Source: Beijerinckia sp. 28-YEA-48
Lineage (GTDB): Bacteria; Pseudomonadota; Alphaproteobacteria; Rhizobiales; Beijerinckiaceae
NCBI RefSeq assembly: GCF_900104955.1
Contig: NZ_FNSI01000001.1
Span: 1,460,001 to 1,524,000, forward strand
Length of the DNA: 64,000 nucleotides
Direction of reading: 5' to 3'
A program made the translations under genes and the position numbers. Shown piece by piece: positions 41,651-50,923 of this stretch (position 1 is the stretch's first letter; each line of letters opens with the position of its first letter). A model generated the notes under the pieces. It was given only the letters and a program-made list of their open reading frames with translations. It searched no databases and was not told the origin of the DNA.

Positions 41651-42622
41651 ATGAAGCGACTTATATTGACTGCGGCCGCATTGATCGTCTCGGCGACGGG
41701 GATTGCAACCGGAGTTCTTGCCCAGACTTACCCGGACAAGGTCGTCCGCATGGTCGTGCCCTTCCCGGCCGGCGGCAGCTACGACGTGATCGCCCGCCTG
41801 ATCGGCGCGGGCTTGGGCGAACGCTGGGGCCAGCAGATCGTCATTGATAATAAGGGCGGTGCAGCCGGTGAGATCGGCGCAGCCGCCGTCGCCACCGCGG
41901 CGCCTGATGGCTACACGTTGCTTTTGTTCGGCGACGGCATCCTCATCAACCAAGGCCTGATGAAGAACCGGGCCTTTCATCCTCTGAAGAGTTTCAGCCC
42001 CGTCACCTTGGTGGCGCGTTCGCCGCAGGTGCTCGTGGCGAGCCAAAGTCTCAATGTCACGAGCCTCACCGAACTTGTCGCGCGCAGCAAGGCCGGCAAG
42101 CTGGACCTTCCCTTCGGCACGGCGGGGTCTGGAACGCCAGGCCATTTGGCCGCCGAGCTGCTGGCTGCCAAGTCGGGCCTGCCGCTGCGCCACGTTCCCT
42201 ATCGCGGTGGCGCGCCGGCGCTGGCCGACCTCCTCGGCAACCATCTCGGTCTCGTCTCGACCGGCCTGCCCGCTCTGATCGGCAGCATTCAATCGGGCAG
42301 CATCATTCCGCTGGCGGTTTCATCGGAAAAACGCTCGACGCTTCTGCCGAACGTGCCGGCGATGAATGAAAGCGTGCCCGGCGTCTTCCTCGATACCTGG
42401 TACGGCATTCTCGCGCCCGCCGGGCTGCCCGATCCGATCGCCCAGAAGATCTACACCGACGTTAGCGCCGTCATGCGTGCACCTGAGATGTCCACGAAGC
42501 TTGCCGAACAGGGGTTCGAATTTGTCGGCGGCAGCCCGGAGGAACTCAAAGGCGTGATGGAGCGTGATTTACCGCGTTGGCAGGAGGTCATCGACCTCGC
42601 AGGGATCAAGCCGGGACAGTGA
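41651..42622 (+). CDS. Bug-family (TctC) solute-binding protein
   Basis: A 323-residue periplasmic protein with a signal peptide ending GVLAQT. It opens KVVRMVVPFPAGGSYDVIARLIGAGLGERWGQQIVIDNKGGAAGEIGAAAVATAAPDG, quoted in parts, which are the Bug loops, then FGTAGSGTPGHLAAELLA and VPYRGGAPAL. Frame extends to 41627 but the ATG at 41651 gives a proper signal. It heads a module with an alpha/beta hydrolase and an amidohydrolase; no TctAB genes are present. Confidence 0.93.
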   Translation: MKRLILTAAALIVSATGIATGVLAQTYPDKVVRMVVPFPAGGSYDVIARLIGAGLGERWGQQIVIDNKGGAAGEIGAAAVATAAPDGYTLLLFGDGILINQGLMKNRAFHPLKSFSPVTLVARSPQVLVASQSLNVTSLTELVARSKAGKLDLPFGTAGSGTPGHLAAELLAAKSGLPLRHVPYRGGAPALADLLGNHLGLVSTGLPALIGSIQSGSIIPLAVSSEKRSTLLPNVPAMNESVPGVFLDTWYGILAPAGLPDPIAQKIYTDVSAVMRAPEMSTKLAEQGFEFVGGSPEELKGVMERDLPRWQEVIDLAGIKPGQ

Positions 42623-42624
42623 TC

Positions 42625-43455
42625 ATGAATATGTCTTCTTCTTTCGCCGGACGGCAGATGTCGGCGCGCGCGGCGGATGGCTGCGAGCTGGTTTTCGATC
42701 TCATAGCATCCCCGGTGGCGGATGCGCCGCGTGTCGTCTTGATTCACGCGCTTGCCATGGGGGCGCGGCAATGGGACGAACTCGTGCGGGAACTGCGCGG
42801 CAGTTGCCACCTGCTGCTGATCGACTGTCGCGGCCATGGCCGATCCGAGAAACGCCCCGGCCCCTACACCAGCGATCTTTTCGCCGATGATCTCGCCGCC
42901 GTTCTCGATGCGGCGGGCTGGCCGTCTGCCATCATCGCGGGATGTTCGATGGGTGGCTGCGTGGCCCAGGCCTTCGGCCTGCGTCATCCCAGCCGCACCG
43001 ACGGTCTTGTGCTGATTGACACCACCGCCTCCTACGGCCGCGAAGCCATGCCGAAATGGGCAGAACGGGCGCGCTTGGCCGCGCAAGATGGCATGGCGGC
43101 GCTGGTCGACTTCCAACTCGATCGCTGGTTCACCGACGCGTTTCGCATCAACCACGCAGACGCGGTCTCGCGCTGCCTCGATATCTTTCTGGCCAACGAT
43201 CCCTCTTGTTACGGCGCCACCTGCGACATGCTGGCGAAGGCCGATCTGCGCGCTGAGATCGCCACCATCACCTGTCCGACAGCAGTGATCGTCGGCGAAG
43301 AGGATTACGCGACACCGATCGCCATGGCGCAGGATATCGCCACGCGCATTGCCGACGCGAAGCTCACCATCCTGCCGAAAGCCAGGCATTTCTCGCCGGT
43401 GGAGTGCCCACGCGCCATCGCCGATGAGGTGCTTTGGGTCATCCAACAACGTTGA
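42625..43455 (+). CDS. Alpha/beta hydrolase (enol-lactonase-like)
   Basis: About 276 residues of alpha/beta hydrolase fold. RVVLIHALAMGARQWDELVREL, DCRGHGRSEKRPGPY, the nucleophile elbow AGCSMGG, and a C-terminal ARHFSPVECP with the catalytic His match 3-oxoadipate enol-lactonase-like (PcaD) enzymes. The ATG at 42625 lies 2 bp after the Bug stop codon. Lactone or ester cleavage in the same pathway is likely. Confidence 0.88.
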   Translation: MNMSSSFAGRQMSARAADGCELVFDLIASPVADAPRVVLIHALAMGARQWDELVRELRGSCHLLLIDCRGHGRSEKRPGPYTSDLFADDLAAVLDAAGWPSAIIAGCSMGGCVAQAFGLRHPSRTDGLVLIDTTASYGREAMPKWAERARLAAQDGMAALVDFQLDRWFTDAFRINHADAVSRCLDIFLANDPSCYGATCDMLAKADLRAEIATITCPTAVIVGEEDYATPIAMAQDIATRIADAKLTILPKARHFSPVECPRAIADEVLWVIQQR

Positions 43456-43481
43456 GCGCCGTATTCTTGAGGGAGAACACC

Positions 43482-44321
43482 ATGTTTATGGATCGCCGCC
43501 GCTTTTTGGTCGGGGCTACAGCGCTTGCGACCTCGGCGCTGTCGCCGTTGCGTGCCGCCGAACGCCGGATCTTTGACAGCCACTGTCACATCATCGATCA
43601 CGCTTTCCCGATCATTCCCAACCAGGGCTATACGCCGCCGCATTTCCCGCTCGACGATTATCTGGCGCAGACGCGGCCGCTCGGCGTTGTCGCCGGCGCG
43701 ATCGTCTCCGGCTCGTTCCATGGCTTCGATCAAAGCTATCTGAAGGCAACATTGCCGAAACTCGGCAAGTCCTGGGTCGGCGTCACTCAGGTGCCCAACG
43801 ACATTCCCGATGCCGAGATCGCCCAGCTCGCCGACATCGGCGTGCGGGCGCTGCGCTTCAATATGTTCCGTGGCCGCATCGACAGTGTCGATGATCTGGT
43901 CGCGCTGGCGACGCGCGCGCATGCGGCCGGGCGCTGGCATGCGGAAATCTATGCGGATGCCGCAGCACTCAAGCCCCATGTCGATCGGCTGGCGAAACTG
44001 CCGCAAATCGTCATCGACCATCTCGGCATGACCGAAGCCGGATTGCCCGTCGTGCTCGACCTCGTCGCCGCCGGCGCGAAGATCAAGGCAACCGGATTTG
44101 GCCGGGTCAAAATGGATGTGCCGAAGGCGCTTGAGCGCATTGCCGCCAAAAATCCGGACGCGCTGGTCTTCGGCACCGATCTACCATCGACGCGGGCGGA
44201 ACGCCCTTTCCAACCTGACGACATCACTTTGGTCGAGCGCGTGCTGGGCCCCGAGCTGGCTCAGAAAGCATTCTGGAGCAATGCGCTGGCGCTCTACCGC
44301 GTGCCCGCCCCCGCCGGCTGA
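43482..44321 (+). CDS. Tat-exported amidohydrolase
   Basis: A 279-residue protein. Residues 1-25 form a twin-arginine signal (DRRRFLVGATA, ending LRA). The body is an amidohydrolase-2 domain with metal motif SHCHIIDH (H34, H36), IVIDHLGM and FGTDLPSTRAERP with a Asp. It is more usual for this family to be cytoplasmic, so export suggests a periplasmic lactonase or decarboxylase step before import. GGGAG lies upstream of the ATG. Confidence 0.85.
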   Translation: MFMDRRRFLVGATALATSALSPLRAAERRIFDSHCHIIDHAFPIIPNQGYTPPHFPLDDYLAQTRPLGVVAGAIVSGSFHGFDQSYLKATLPKLGKSWVGVTQVPNDIPDAEIAQLADIGVRALRFNMFRGRIDSVDDLVALATRAHAAGRWHAEIYADAAALKPHVDRLAKLPQIVIDHLGMTEAGLPVVLDLVAAGAKIKATGFGRVKMDVPKALERIAAKNPDALVFGTDLPSTRAERPFQPDDITLVERVLGPELAQKAFWSNALALYRVPAPAG

Positions 44322-45107
44322 TCAGGTGAGACGAACGCGATAGCGGAACCGATCCGACCGGCCATAGGCGCGCCGCCAGTCCACCGGCGCGCCGTCGGCG
44401 GCAAAGGACGTGCGTTCGACGACAATCAGCGGATCGCCGGCTTCGACGTCGAGAAGGCGCGCTTTAGCGGCATCGGCTCGCCCTAGCGACAGTTCATCCT
44501 CGACCGAGGCGACCACCTGGCCGAAGACGCGCTCGTAGATCGGATAAAGGAGCGGCCCGATCTCCTGTTCATCCATGGTGATGAAACGATCGAACAGGGG
44601 ATGCGGCAGATAAAGGTCTTCGCAGATAACGGGATTGCCGGCCCAGAGCCGCAGGCGCAGCACCCGCACGACTTTGGCGCCCTCAGTCAGGCGCAGGCCT
44701 TTGGCGACCTCGGGGGTGGCCGTCACCACCTCGCGTTCGAGCAGCCGACTTTCCGGCACCGTCCGGCCGCCGCCACTCGAGGCGTCTTCAAAATTGAACC
44801 AGCGAAACAGCGAGCCATCGAAGGACGGTCGGCGGACGAATGTGCCGACGCCTTGTTTGCGCTCAAGCAGGCCTTCGCGCACCAGATGCTCGATCGACTT
44901 GCGCATCGTGCTGGTCGAGACGCTGTAGGTCTTGGCCAGTTCCTGCTCGGAGGGAATGGCTTCGCCGGCCGCCCATTCGAGGGCAGCGATGCGGGAGGCC
45001 AGCGCATCGCGCAGGCGCGCATGCATGGGTAAACGGTCGTCGCTGGACGGCAGCACTCTCAACTCCGGCAAACCTTTGACCTGTGGTAGTGCATAGGACT
45101 GGAGCAA
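44322..45107 (-). CDS. GntR-family regulator (HutC/UTRA type)
   Basis: About 261 residues if the TTG at 45107 is used. The winged helix (about 28-95) contains IPSEQELAKTYSVSTSTMRKSIEHLVREGLLERKQGVGTFV, quoted in parts, and the UTRA ligand domain fills the C-terminal half (EDLYLPHPLFDRFI, LLDVEAGDPLIVVERTSFAADGAPVDWRRAY). The start is uncertain; other TTG/GTG codons or the ATG at residue 28 are possible. It is convergent with the amidohydrolase gene and divergent from lysR, and may regulate the module. Confidence 0.87.
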   Translation of the reverse strand: MLQSYALPQVKGLPELRVLPSSDDRLPMHARLRDALASRIAALEWAAGEAIPSEQELAKTYSVSTSTMRKSIEHLVREGLLERKQGVGTFVRRPSFDGSLFRWFNFEDASSGGGRTVPESRLLEREVVTATPEVAKGLRLTEGAKVVRVLRLRLWAGNPVICEDLYLPHPLFDRFITMDEQEIGPLLYPIYERVFGQVVASVEDELSLGRADAAKARLLDVEAGDPLIVVERTSFAADGAPVDWRRAYGRSDRFRYRVRLT

Positions 45108-45353
45108 GACAAGCCGGCGTTGCAGAGCGCGGTTAAAGATGACCCGCTCAATCTAAACTAAAATATTAGTATATAGAATTATTATTCTGATTTTATTTGC
45201 ATAAATAGACCTTTTCTGTATTGAGAAAGCAGTGCTGTTATCGGCTGGCGGCTCTGCCGAGACGCGCATGGAGCAGCCAGCGCGGCATGGACATACGCGC
45301 ATTTGCTTGGCATGACGCTTACCGCTGACGACTGTCTTTGGGCGCGGTGGGAC

Positions 45354-46250
45354 GTGACCTTCAACTGGAACGACCTCAGATATGTTCTGGCCGTGGCGCG
45401 CCAGGGCTCGACCTTGGCCGCCGCTTCGGTGCTTGGGGTCAATCAGACGACGGTGGCGCGTCGCATCGACATGCTGGAACAAGCGCTCGACATCCAGCTC
45501 TTCGAGCGGCGTCCCGAAGGATACCGGATCACCCAACAGGGGCAGGAAGCCCTGGCGGTCGCCGAGCGCATCGAACGGGAGGCGGCGGCGCTGGCCGATG
45601 GGGCGCGATCCTGGCGCCGGCAAATCTCCGGTGTTGTTCGGATCACGGCGACCGAACTGGTGGCGACCGAACTGCTCGCGCCGCTGATCGCGGAGCTACG
45701 CCAGCGCCATCCGCTCTTGCAGATTGAACTCATCGCCGACGACCGGCGATTTGATCTCACCCGTGGCGAGGCCGATGTGGCGGTGCGCGTCGGCCAGATC
45801 CCTGACGATCCAAGCATTGTCCGGCGCTGGCTCGGTCGTAGTGTCTGGTCGATCTATTGCAGCCAGTCCTATGCGCAGCACCACGGCACGCCACTCAACC
45901 TTGCCGAGCTCGACGAGCACCAAATCATCGGCGGTAGCGGTCAGCTCGACAAGCTCGCGCCGCTCTTGGCCTTGCGCGAAGCGGCTCCCCGCGCCGCCAT
46001 CGCTGTGCGCTGCAATTCGGTCGCCAATCTCATTGCCGCCGTCCGCTCCGGGATCGGCATCGGTCCTCTGCCGGGCTGGGCCGATGGCGACGATCTCGTG
46101 CGTTGCCCCCTGCCCGAACTCGAAACCAGCGCCGACATCTGGCTGCTTTTCCCCGAGAGCCAGCGCAGCAGTCGGCATGTCCGCACCGTCGTCGATGCCT
46201 TGATCAGCCGGTTTGAAACGGTGCGGAGCCGGTTGGAAGGACGCTCTTGA
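45354..46250 (+). CDS. LysR-family transcriptional regulator
   Basis: About 298 residues. The helix-turn-helix region is FNWNDLRYVLAVARQGSTLAAASVLGVNQTTVARRIDMLEQ, quoted in parts, and the effector domain has VRITATELVATELLAPLI and NSVANLIAAVRSGIGIGPLP. The open frame begins at 45303 with TTG, but the GTG at 45354, preceded by GGTGGG, gives the start used by relatives (xWDDLRYVLAV). It ends one base from the convergent SnoaL-like gene. Confidence 0.88.
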   Translation: MTFNWNDLRYVLAVARQGSTLAAASVLGVNQTTVARRIDMLEQALDIQLFERRPEGYRITQQGQEALAVAERIEREAAALADGARSWRRQISGVVRITATELVATELLAPLIAELRQRHPLLQIELIADDRRFDLTRGEADVAVRVGQIPDDPSIVRRWLGRSVWSIYCSQSYAQHHGTPLNLAELDEHQIIGGSGQLDKLAPLLALREAAPRAAIAVRCNSVANLIAAVRSGIGIGPLPGWADGDDLVRCPLPELETSADIWLLFPESQRSSRHVRTVVDALISRFETVRSRLEGRS

Positions 46251-46664
46251 TCAGGCAGCGAGTGGAAAGCCGAGCTGACTTGCCTGTGCGCCGCCATCGC
46301 GGACGCCCCAGCGCCGCGCGATCAGACCATCGCGCATCTCGAACCATTCGATCGCAACCAGCCGATAGCTTTTGCCGGTGGGTTCACTGAAGCCCAGAAA
46401 CGTGCCCGTCCAACGGCCGCTTTCGATATAGCGCACCGCCACCGTGTCGCCCTCGGCGACAATCGCCGCGATCTCCAGATGCATGTTCAGCCCGTGGTGG
46501 AGATCGCGCCAGACCGGCAGAGCCATCGCGATCGGGCCACCACCCGTTACGCCCTGTACGGTCGCATCCTCGGTGAAGAGGCGCTGCAGACTGTCGAAAT
46601 CGCCGGCATTCAGGGCGGCGACATAGGCTTTGACCGTCGTAAGATTCGTGTTCGCGACATCCAT
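46251..46664 (-). CDS. SnoaL/NTF2-like protein (polyketide cyclase type)
   Basis: A 137-residue NTF2-like fold protein: TVKAYVAALNAGDFDSLQRLFTEDATVQG, then HHGLNMHLEIAAIVAEGDTVAVRYIESGRWTGTFLG and YRLVAIEWFEMRDGLIARRWGVRD, quoted in parts, the SnoaL/ester-cyclase landmarks. The frame runs further upstream, but the ATG at 46664 matches relatives. It abuts lysR convergently; its promoter lies close to the tRNA-Val gene. Confidence 0.85.
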   Translation of the reverse strand: MDVANTNLTTVKAYVAALNAGDFDSLQRLFTEDATVQGVTGGGPIAMALPVWRDLHHGLNMHLEIAAIVAEGDTVAVRYIESGRWTGTFLGFSEPTGKSYRLVAIEWFEMRDGLIARRWGVRDGGAQASQLGFPLAA

Positions 46665-46857
46665 GGCTTTCTCCTGGTCTATGGAGACGGCTGGATGGCG
46701 GTTTCGTCCGAAGACCTCAATCAGCGAGTTTGCGGCCTGCTTCTGCGGATTTGCAGACCTAAATGACCAACCAAGCGAATTTGCCTTCGGATCACGCGCC
46801 GATCGCCTTGACACCCATGGTGGCACAGAGGATATAGCGCCCATTCGGCCTCGGGCC

Positions 46858-46932
46858 GGGCGATTAGCTCAGCGGGAGAGCACTCCCTTCACACGGGAGG
46901 GGTCGCAGGTTCGATCCCTGCATCGCCCACCA
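46858..46932 (+). tRNA. tRNA-Val(CAC)
   Basis: A 75-nt cloverleaf including encoded CCA. Acceptor arms GGGCGAT and ATCGCCC pair fully; the D arm has AGCTCAGCGGGAGAGC; the anticodon stem CTCCC/GGGAG encloses TTCACAC, giving anticodon CAC for the valine codon GUG; the T arm has GGTTCGATCC. No integrase gene is adjacent. Confidence 0.97.
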
Positions 46933-47533
46933 TTCATCTCATTGTTATTGCTTGGGATTGATGGTGGGCCCGCCAGAGCCTTGCGGGACGATTCAGCAGA
47001 ACACCGTTGGAACTTGGAACGATTCGGCGGGAGGAATCCGGGAGGGATGTTCCGCGCTCGTTCTCGTAGATTCGTCCGCCTCGACGGAGGCGGGACGATG
47101 AGACGGCGATATCGTCTTGAGCCCTGCCAATTCGGCAAGCCTGAAATCAAATGCGCTCAGGCGGCGGAAGATTGCATCTACACCTGGGTGCAATGCCCGG
47201 CATGCCTGGCGGCTTCCTCGTCTCGATCCGCTACAGCCGTTTCTTCGCCGTCAGGAGGCCAAGGCCTTATCGAGTTTGGGGGCTTTGGAACTGGCGAACG
47301 CTGGGCGCGTTCTACCAACGGCCGGAAAACATTGGTCCACGCGGTGGATAGGCTGAGCCGGAAGTGATTGTCGCCGTCTTCGACAACGAAAATGCGAACC
47401 TATGTGAGAGTATCGAAGGCATTGATGCCCTCGTAAACGCTTAAATGGACGTATTGGAAGTGTTTTGCTGAGCTCAAGGGTCACAGACGCGTCCTACTTC
47501 TAAATCGTAGCACGCCAAACAAGGAGCGAAACT
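46933..47533. other. Intergenic region, 601 bp without a supported gene
   Basis: This follows the tRNA-Val gene. Several short open frames exist on both strands, but none has a ribosome site with a recognisable protein. An encoded 67-residue frame around 47151-47351 has unusual tryptophan-rich content and was not accepted. No repeat of the tRNA 3' end was seen. It might be a decayed segment. Confidence 0.4.
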
Positions 47534-47755
47534 ATGCGTTTAATTGCTGTTAGCTTTATTGTTGCGATCTCAACAGTTGCGATATCCTCTTCAGCATCCG
47601 CTCAGTCACGATCCCTGCGGGAAAAAGCGCTGTCGCAGTGCATCGCCTTCGTTCAGTCCAACTCGCCGCAGCCGGTCGATGCAGCGGACCCGCAACAGAA
47701 TGCGCGGTTGAACATGTACAAGTCGTGCATGAAAAAACTCGGATATCGTCCGTAG
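47534..47755 (+). CDS. Small secreted protein, function unknown
   Basis: A 73-residue protein with a signal peptide (about 1-23, ending SASAQ). The mature part SRSLREKALSQCIAFVQSNSPQP and LNMYKSCMKKLGYRP has two Cys that may pair, a pattern seen in small periplasmic proteins of this order. AAGGAGCG precedes the ATG. I do not recognise the family. Confidence 0.72.
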   Translation: MRLIAVSFIVAISTVAISSSASAQSRSLREKALSQCIAFVQSNSPQPVDAADPQQNARLNMYKSCMKKLGYRP

Positions 47756-47778
47756 GATAGCGACGTAGCCGGTAAGAA

Positions 47779-47804
47779 CAGGGCTGCGTACAAGCGTAGC
47801 CCTG
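47779..47804. terminator. Hairpin after small secreted protein gene
   Basis: CAGGGCTGCG (47779-47788) and CGTAGCCCTG (47795-47804) pair with a single G-T, around a 6-nt loop, 24 bp after the stop codon. No T-run follows, so it is only a weak terminator candidate. The rest of the gap to 48047 shows nothing that I can support. Confidence 0.4.
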
Positions 47805-48046
47805 GCGATCGTGCTCGCGCTCCGCTCATGGTCGCCTTTGCCAACGGCTTCATGTTCGCTGCCGGCGCCCTTTTAGATATCTCCATTTGCAGTCATCCTT
47901 GGTCGGCGTTGAACCTTAGCGAAAATTTCCTTATCTCGACGGGATCGCTCGATATTCCGCCCGATGATGAAGCCGAGGCGCAATGCGATGGTGTCGCATG
48001 ACGCACATCCGGGTTATCTCTTGATGAGCTGAACTCGGGGGCGAGC

Positions 48047-48805
48047 ATGCGTGCCAGAAATCTGCCAACTATCGATGCCGGCTATTGGGTCGCCATTGTC
48101 GCGGCCAGCATGTGCGGCACGAATGCCGGCGATTTGGCCGCCGGCCCCCTCGGATTGGGGCATGTGCGTGGGATATTACCGATCGGCATTGTTTTTCTCG
48201 CCATCCTTTGGGCCGAGAAAGCGCTGAGCTGGACCACGGTGGCGTTCTATTGGTTGGCCATTATCGTGCTGCGGACAATGGCGACCAATATCGCCGATTT
48301 CGCTACCCACGATCTAAAGCTGTCGTATCCGATTTTCACCGCTTTGCTGATCGTGCTGATGGCTTTGCTGCTCTGGGCTGAGCGGTTTCGAAACATCGCC
48401 GCCAATGACAATCGCGGTGTCGGACTGCCTGCCACCGACTGGAACTATTGGATCGTCATGCTCACGGCCGGCGTGCTGGGAACCGCGCTCGGCGATTGGC
48501 TCGTGGAAGATACGGGCCTCGGTGTCTATTGGGGCTCGCTTGTTGGCCTGCCCCTCTTCGCCGCCGCCGTCTGGATGGCTTACCGCTTCGGTTTGACCAA
48601 ATATTGGTACTGGTTCGCCATCGCCATATGCCGGACGTGGGGAACAGCACTGGGCGACATGCTGGTTGTCGCCTTCCGCTCAATGACGTCGCGACCAACC
48701 GCGCTCTGGGTCAGTACGGCCCTAACCGCCGGCTTGCTCGCCTGCGTCATCTATTTCTGGACCCAGAGAAATCGCACGGAGCAAGAAGCGCCGGCCGCGC
48801 CTTAA
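48047..48805 (+). CDS. Membrane protein with internal duplication (COG4705-like)
   Basis: A 252-residue protein with about eight hydrophobic segments. Two related halves are visible: YWVAIVAASMCGTNAGDLAAGPLGLG (about 13-38) and YWIVMLTAGVLGTALGDWLVEDTGLG, with a third partial copy YWFAIAICRTWGTALGDML. The conserved GD after a GT/GN run is the mark of the COG4705 family of uncharacterised membrane-anchored proteins. Function unknown. Confidence 0.85.
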   Translation: MRARNLPTIDAGYWVAIVAASMCGTNAGDLAAGPLGLGHVRGILPIGIVFLAILWAEKALSWTTVAFYWLAIIVLRTMATNIADFATHDLKLSYPIFTALLIVLMALLLWAERFRNIAANDNRGVGLPATDWNYWIVMLTAGVLGTALGDWLVEDTGLGVYWGSLVGLPLFAAAVWMAYRFGLTKYWYWFAIAICRTWGTALGDMLVVAFRSMTSRPTALWVSTALTAGLLACVIYFWTQRNRTEQEAPAAP

Positions 48806-48829
48806 CGGCGTTCGACCGACGCTGAGGTC

Positions 48830-49537
48830 TCAGTTCGAAAACCGCAGCCCGGCCACCGCATCCCAGAGCTGATCGAAGCGGGAAATCACCACATCGGGCC
48901 TAAAAGTCTCGATCGGCTGGTCGGTATAGCCGAAATCCACTGCCACGACGGGCATGCCCGCCGCCTGGGCAGTGTGAATATCGGTTTTCGAATCGCCGAT
49001 CATGACCGCATGGGCTGGATTGCCGCCGGCCCGCTCGATCGTCGCGCGCAGCACGCGGGGATCGGGCTTCATCACCGCCTTGCCGTCGATATAGATCGTG
49101 TCCTGGCCGCAGATTGCCTTGAAACGATCGGTGATATCAAGCGCCTTCAGCAGCTTCAGCGAAGCCCGCTCGACCTTGTTGGTGCAGACGGCGAAGATCC
49201 AGCCGGCCGCCTCGAAGAGGTCGAGCGCCCCGATCAAGCCGGGAAACAGATGCGATTCCTGGGCGATGCGCTTTTCGTAAACGGTGAGGTAATCGGCAAA
49301 CAACTTCTCCAGCCGCTCCGGATCGAGCTTGCCGCCGCCGGACGCAGCAAAGCCATGCTGAAGCAGGACCCGGCCGCCGGCGCCGACCATTTCGCGGCCG
49401 GCCTTGAGGCTGACGGGCGCCATGCCTTCGCGCTCCAGAATGGTGTTGAGCGCGCCGATCAGGTCACCGGCGGTTTCCGCCAGGGTGCCGTCGAGGTCGA
49501 AGACGAGGATGGGGGGCTTGGAGGGAGATTTTGACAT
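48830..49537 (-). CDS. gph: Phosphoglycolate phosphatase (HAD superfamily)
   Basis: A 235-residue HAD phosphatase. Motif I is VFDLDGTLAET with the nucleophile and acid Asp, motif II is VCTNKVERA, motif III is the Lys in VMKPDPRVL, and motif IV is VMIGDSKTDIHTA. This is the Gph pattern, which removes phosphate from 2-phosphoglycolate formed during DNA repair or photorespiration-like reactions. It is divergent from the small secreted protein and the rpiA gene, an order shared in many Rhizobiales. Confidence 0.92.
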   Translation of the reverse strand: MSKSPSKPPILVFDLDGTLAETAGDLIGALNTILEREGMAPVSLKAGREMVGAGGRVLLQHGFAASGGGKLDPERLEKLFADYLTVYEKRIAQESHLFPGLIGALDLFEAAGWIFAVCTNKVERASLKLLKALDITDRFKAICGQDTIYIDGKAVMKPDPRVLRATIERAGGNPAHAVMIGDSKTDIHTAQAAGMPVVAVDFGYTDQPIETFRPDVVISRFDQLWDAVAGLRFSN

Positions 49538-49686
49538 ACCTGCCGCCTACCACACGGCCTCCCTCAACGAAACGTGCATAAAGCCGCGCTCGAAATCGGG
49601 CGCGTTTTCGGCCAATCGCGGTAAAATTGCCGAAACGATTCGTCGCGGCTGTCTTCTGGCCGCCAGCAGCCGTCCGGGATGTTCCA

Positions 49687-50061
49687 ATGGCCAGTTTTAA
49701 GCGATTTTCTGCGGTTTTGACCGGTATCGGGCTGTTTGGAGCACTCGCTTTGCCCGCCATCGCCGGCAATTACCAGTTCATGGCCTCCCCCGCGACCGGC
49801 CTTAACTTGATGTATCGGCTCGACAAACTGACCGGAGAAATCGGCGCCTGCCAATATGGCCTGAAGGAAGGCACCATCGGCACCACCTTGTGCTACCGCT
49901 CGGGCGAGGGCGCCAGCGCACAGCCTCCCTCCGAATATGAGCTCGCCGCCTCTCATCACGAGGGCGAGGCCGGCATTTTCCGGGTCGATCTGCGCAACGG
50001 CACCATGTCGATCTGCTATCTGCTGAACGACGCCATCGTCTGCACGCCGCCCGGCAAATAA
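49687..50061 (+). CDS. Small exported protein, function unknown
   Basis: A 124-residue protein with a signal peptide (1-26, ending PAIAG). The mature part NYQFMASPATGLNLMYRLDKLTGEIGACQYG, quoted in parts, and GEAGIFRVDLRNGTMSICYLLNDAIVCTPP contains four Cys. The frame starts earlier at 49627, but the ATG at 49687 gives a good signal. It sits between gph and rpiA. I do not recognise a domain. Confidence 0.78.
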   Translation: MASFKRFSAVLTGIGLFGALALPAIAGNYQFMASPATGLNLMYRLDKLTGEIGACQYGLKEGTIGTTLCYRSGEGASAQPPSEYELAASHHEGEAGIFRVDLRNGTMSICYLLNDAIVCTPPGK

Positions 50062-50184
50062 GTCGATCCCCGACAAGCTGGGTTAGGCAGTCAGGGTTGG
50101 GGTTGACCTGGCCTCCCCGAGTCCATAACGACCGGGCCTACAAGTTTGTTTGTTTCCAAGGTCGTTATTGAGGTCGCCCGCCCC

Positions 50185-50892
50185 GTGTCTTCCCTCGACA
50201 AAGCCAAACGCCTTGCTGCCGAACGCGCCGCGGAATTCGTCCGCGATGGCATGCGATTGGGTCTCGGCACCGGCTCGACCGCCGCCCATTTCGTCGATTG
50301 CATTGGCGAGAAGGTGGCGCAGGGGATGACATTCACCTGCGTGCCGACATCAGAGGCGACGCGTCGCCAGGCCGAGCGGCTGGGCATTACGCTATCGACC
50401 CTCGATGAGACACCGCAGCTCGATCTCACCGTCGATGGCGCCGACGAGTTCGATCCGCAATTGCGTTTGATCAAGGGCGGTGGCGGCGCATTGCTGCGTG
50501 AGAAGATCGTCGCCTTCGCCTCGCAACGCATGATCGTGATTACCGACAACACCAAGAAGGTCGCGACGCTGGGACGTTTCCCGCTGCCCGTCGAAGTGGT
50601 GCCGTTCGGTTTGGAAGCAACCCGACGGGCGCTCACCACCCTGCTCGCAGACATGGGCCTGAAGGGCACGATCAGCCTGCGCACAGGCGCCGACGGCCAT
50701 GTTTTCGTCACCGACGGAGCCCACAGCATTCTCGATTGCGCTTTAGGCGCTATTCCCGACCCGGAACGCCTGGCCCAAGAACTGAAGACCATCCCAGGTG
50801 TTGTCGAACACGGACTGTTTTTGGGGCTCGCTGATGCGGTGATCGTGGCGGGCGAATCCGGACTGGAAATCATCGGAAATCCGGGGTCCTGA
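50185..50892 (+). CDS. rpiA: Ribose-5-phosphate isomerase A
   Basis: About 235 residues. The signatures are [38 protein letters not shown] and [15 protein letters not shown], with the catalytic Asp and Lys/Glu of the RpiA family. It interconverts ribose 5-phosphate and ribulose 5-phosphate in the pentose phosphate pathway. A TTG at 50146 is in frame, but GTG at 50185 with GAGGT upstream yields the usual N-terminus. Part of the rpiA-DUF2059-gor order. Confidence 0.95.
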   Translation: MSSLDKAKRLAAERAAEFVRDGMRLGLGTGSTAAHFVDCIGEKVAQGMTFTCVPTSEATRRQAERLGITLSTLDETPQLDLTVDGADEFDPQLRLIKGGGGALLREKIVAFASQRMIVITDNTKKVATLGRFPLPVEVVPFGLEATRRALTTLLADMGLKGTISLRTGADGHVFVTDGAHSILDCALGAIPDPERLAQELKTIPGVVEHGLFLGLADAVIVAGESGLEIIGNPGS

Positions 50893-50923
50893 CAGCAACG
50901 ACCCCTTGCTGGAGTGAAACAAC

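Noticed and set aside
47151..47351. A short tryptophan/arginine-rich frame after tRNA-Val
   Set aside because: No ribosome site and no recognised protein; could be a gene remnant but cannot be supported.
46630..47367. A 245-codon plus-strand frame running through tRNA-Val
   Set aside because: It crosses a functional tRNA gene and overlaps the SnoaL-like gene antisense; no domain.
46858..47533. Possible tRNA-Val attachment site and integrated element
   Set aside because: No integrase gene and no duplicated tRNA 3' end in the following 600 bp.
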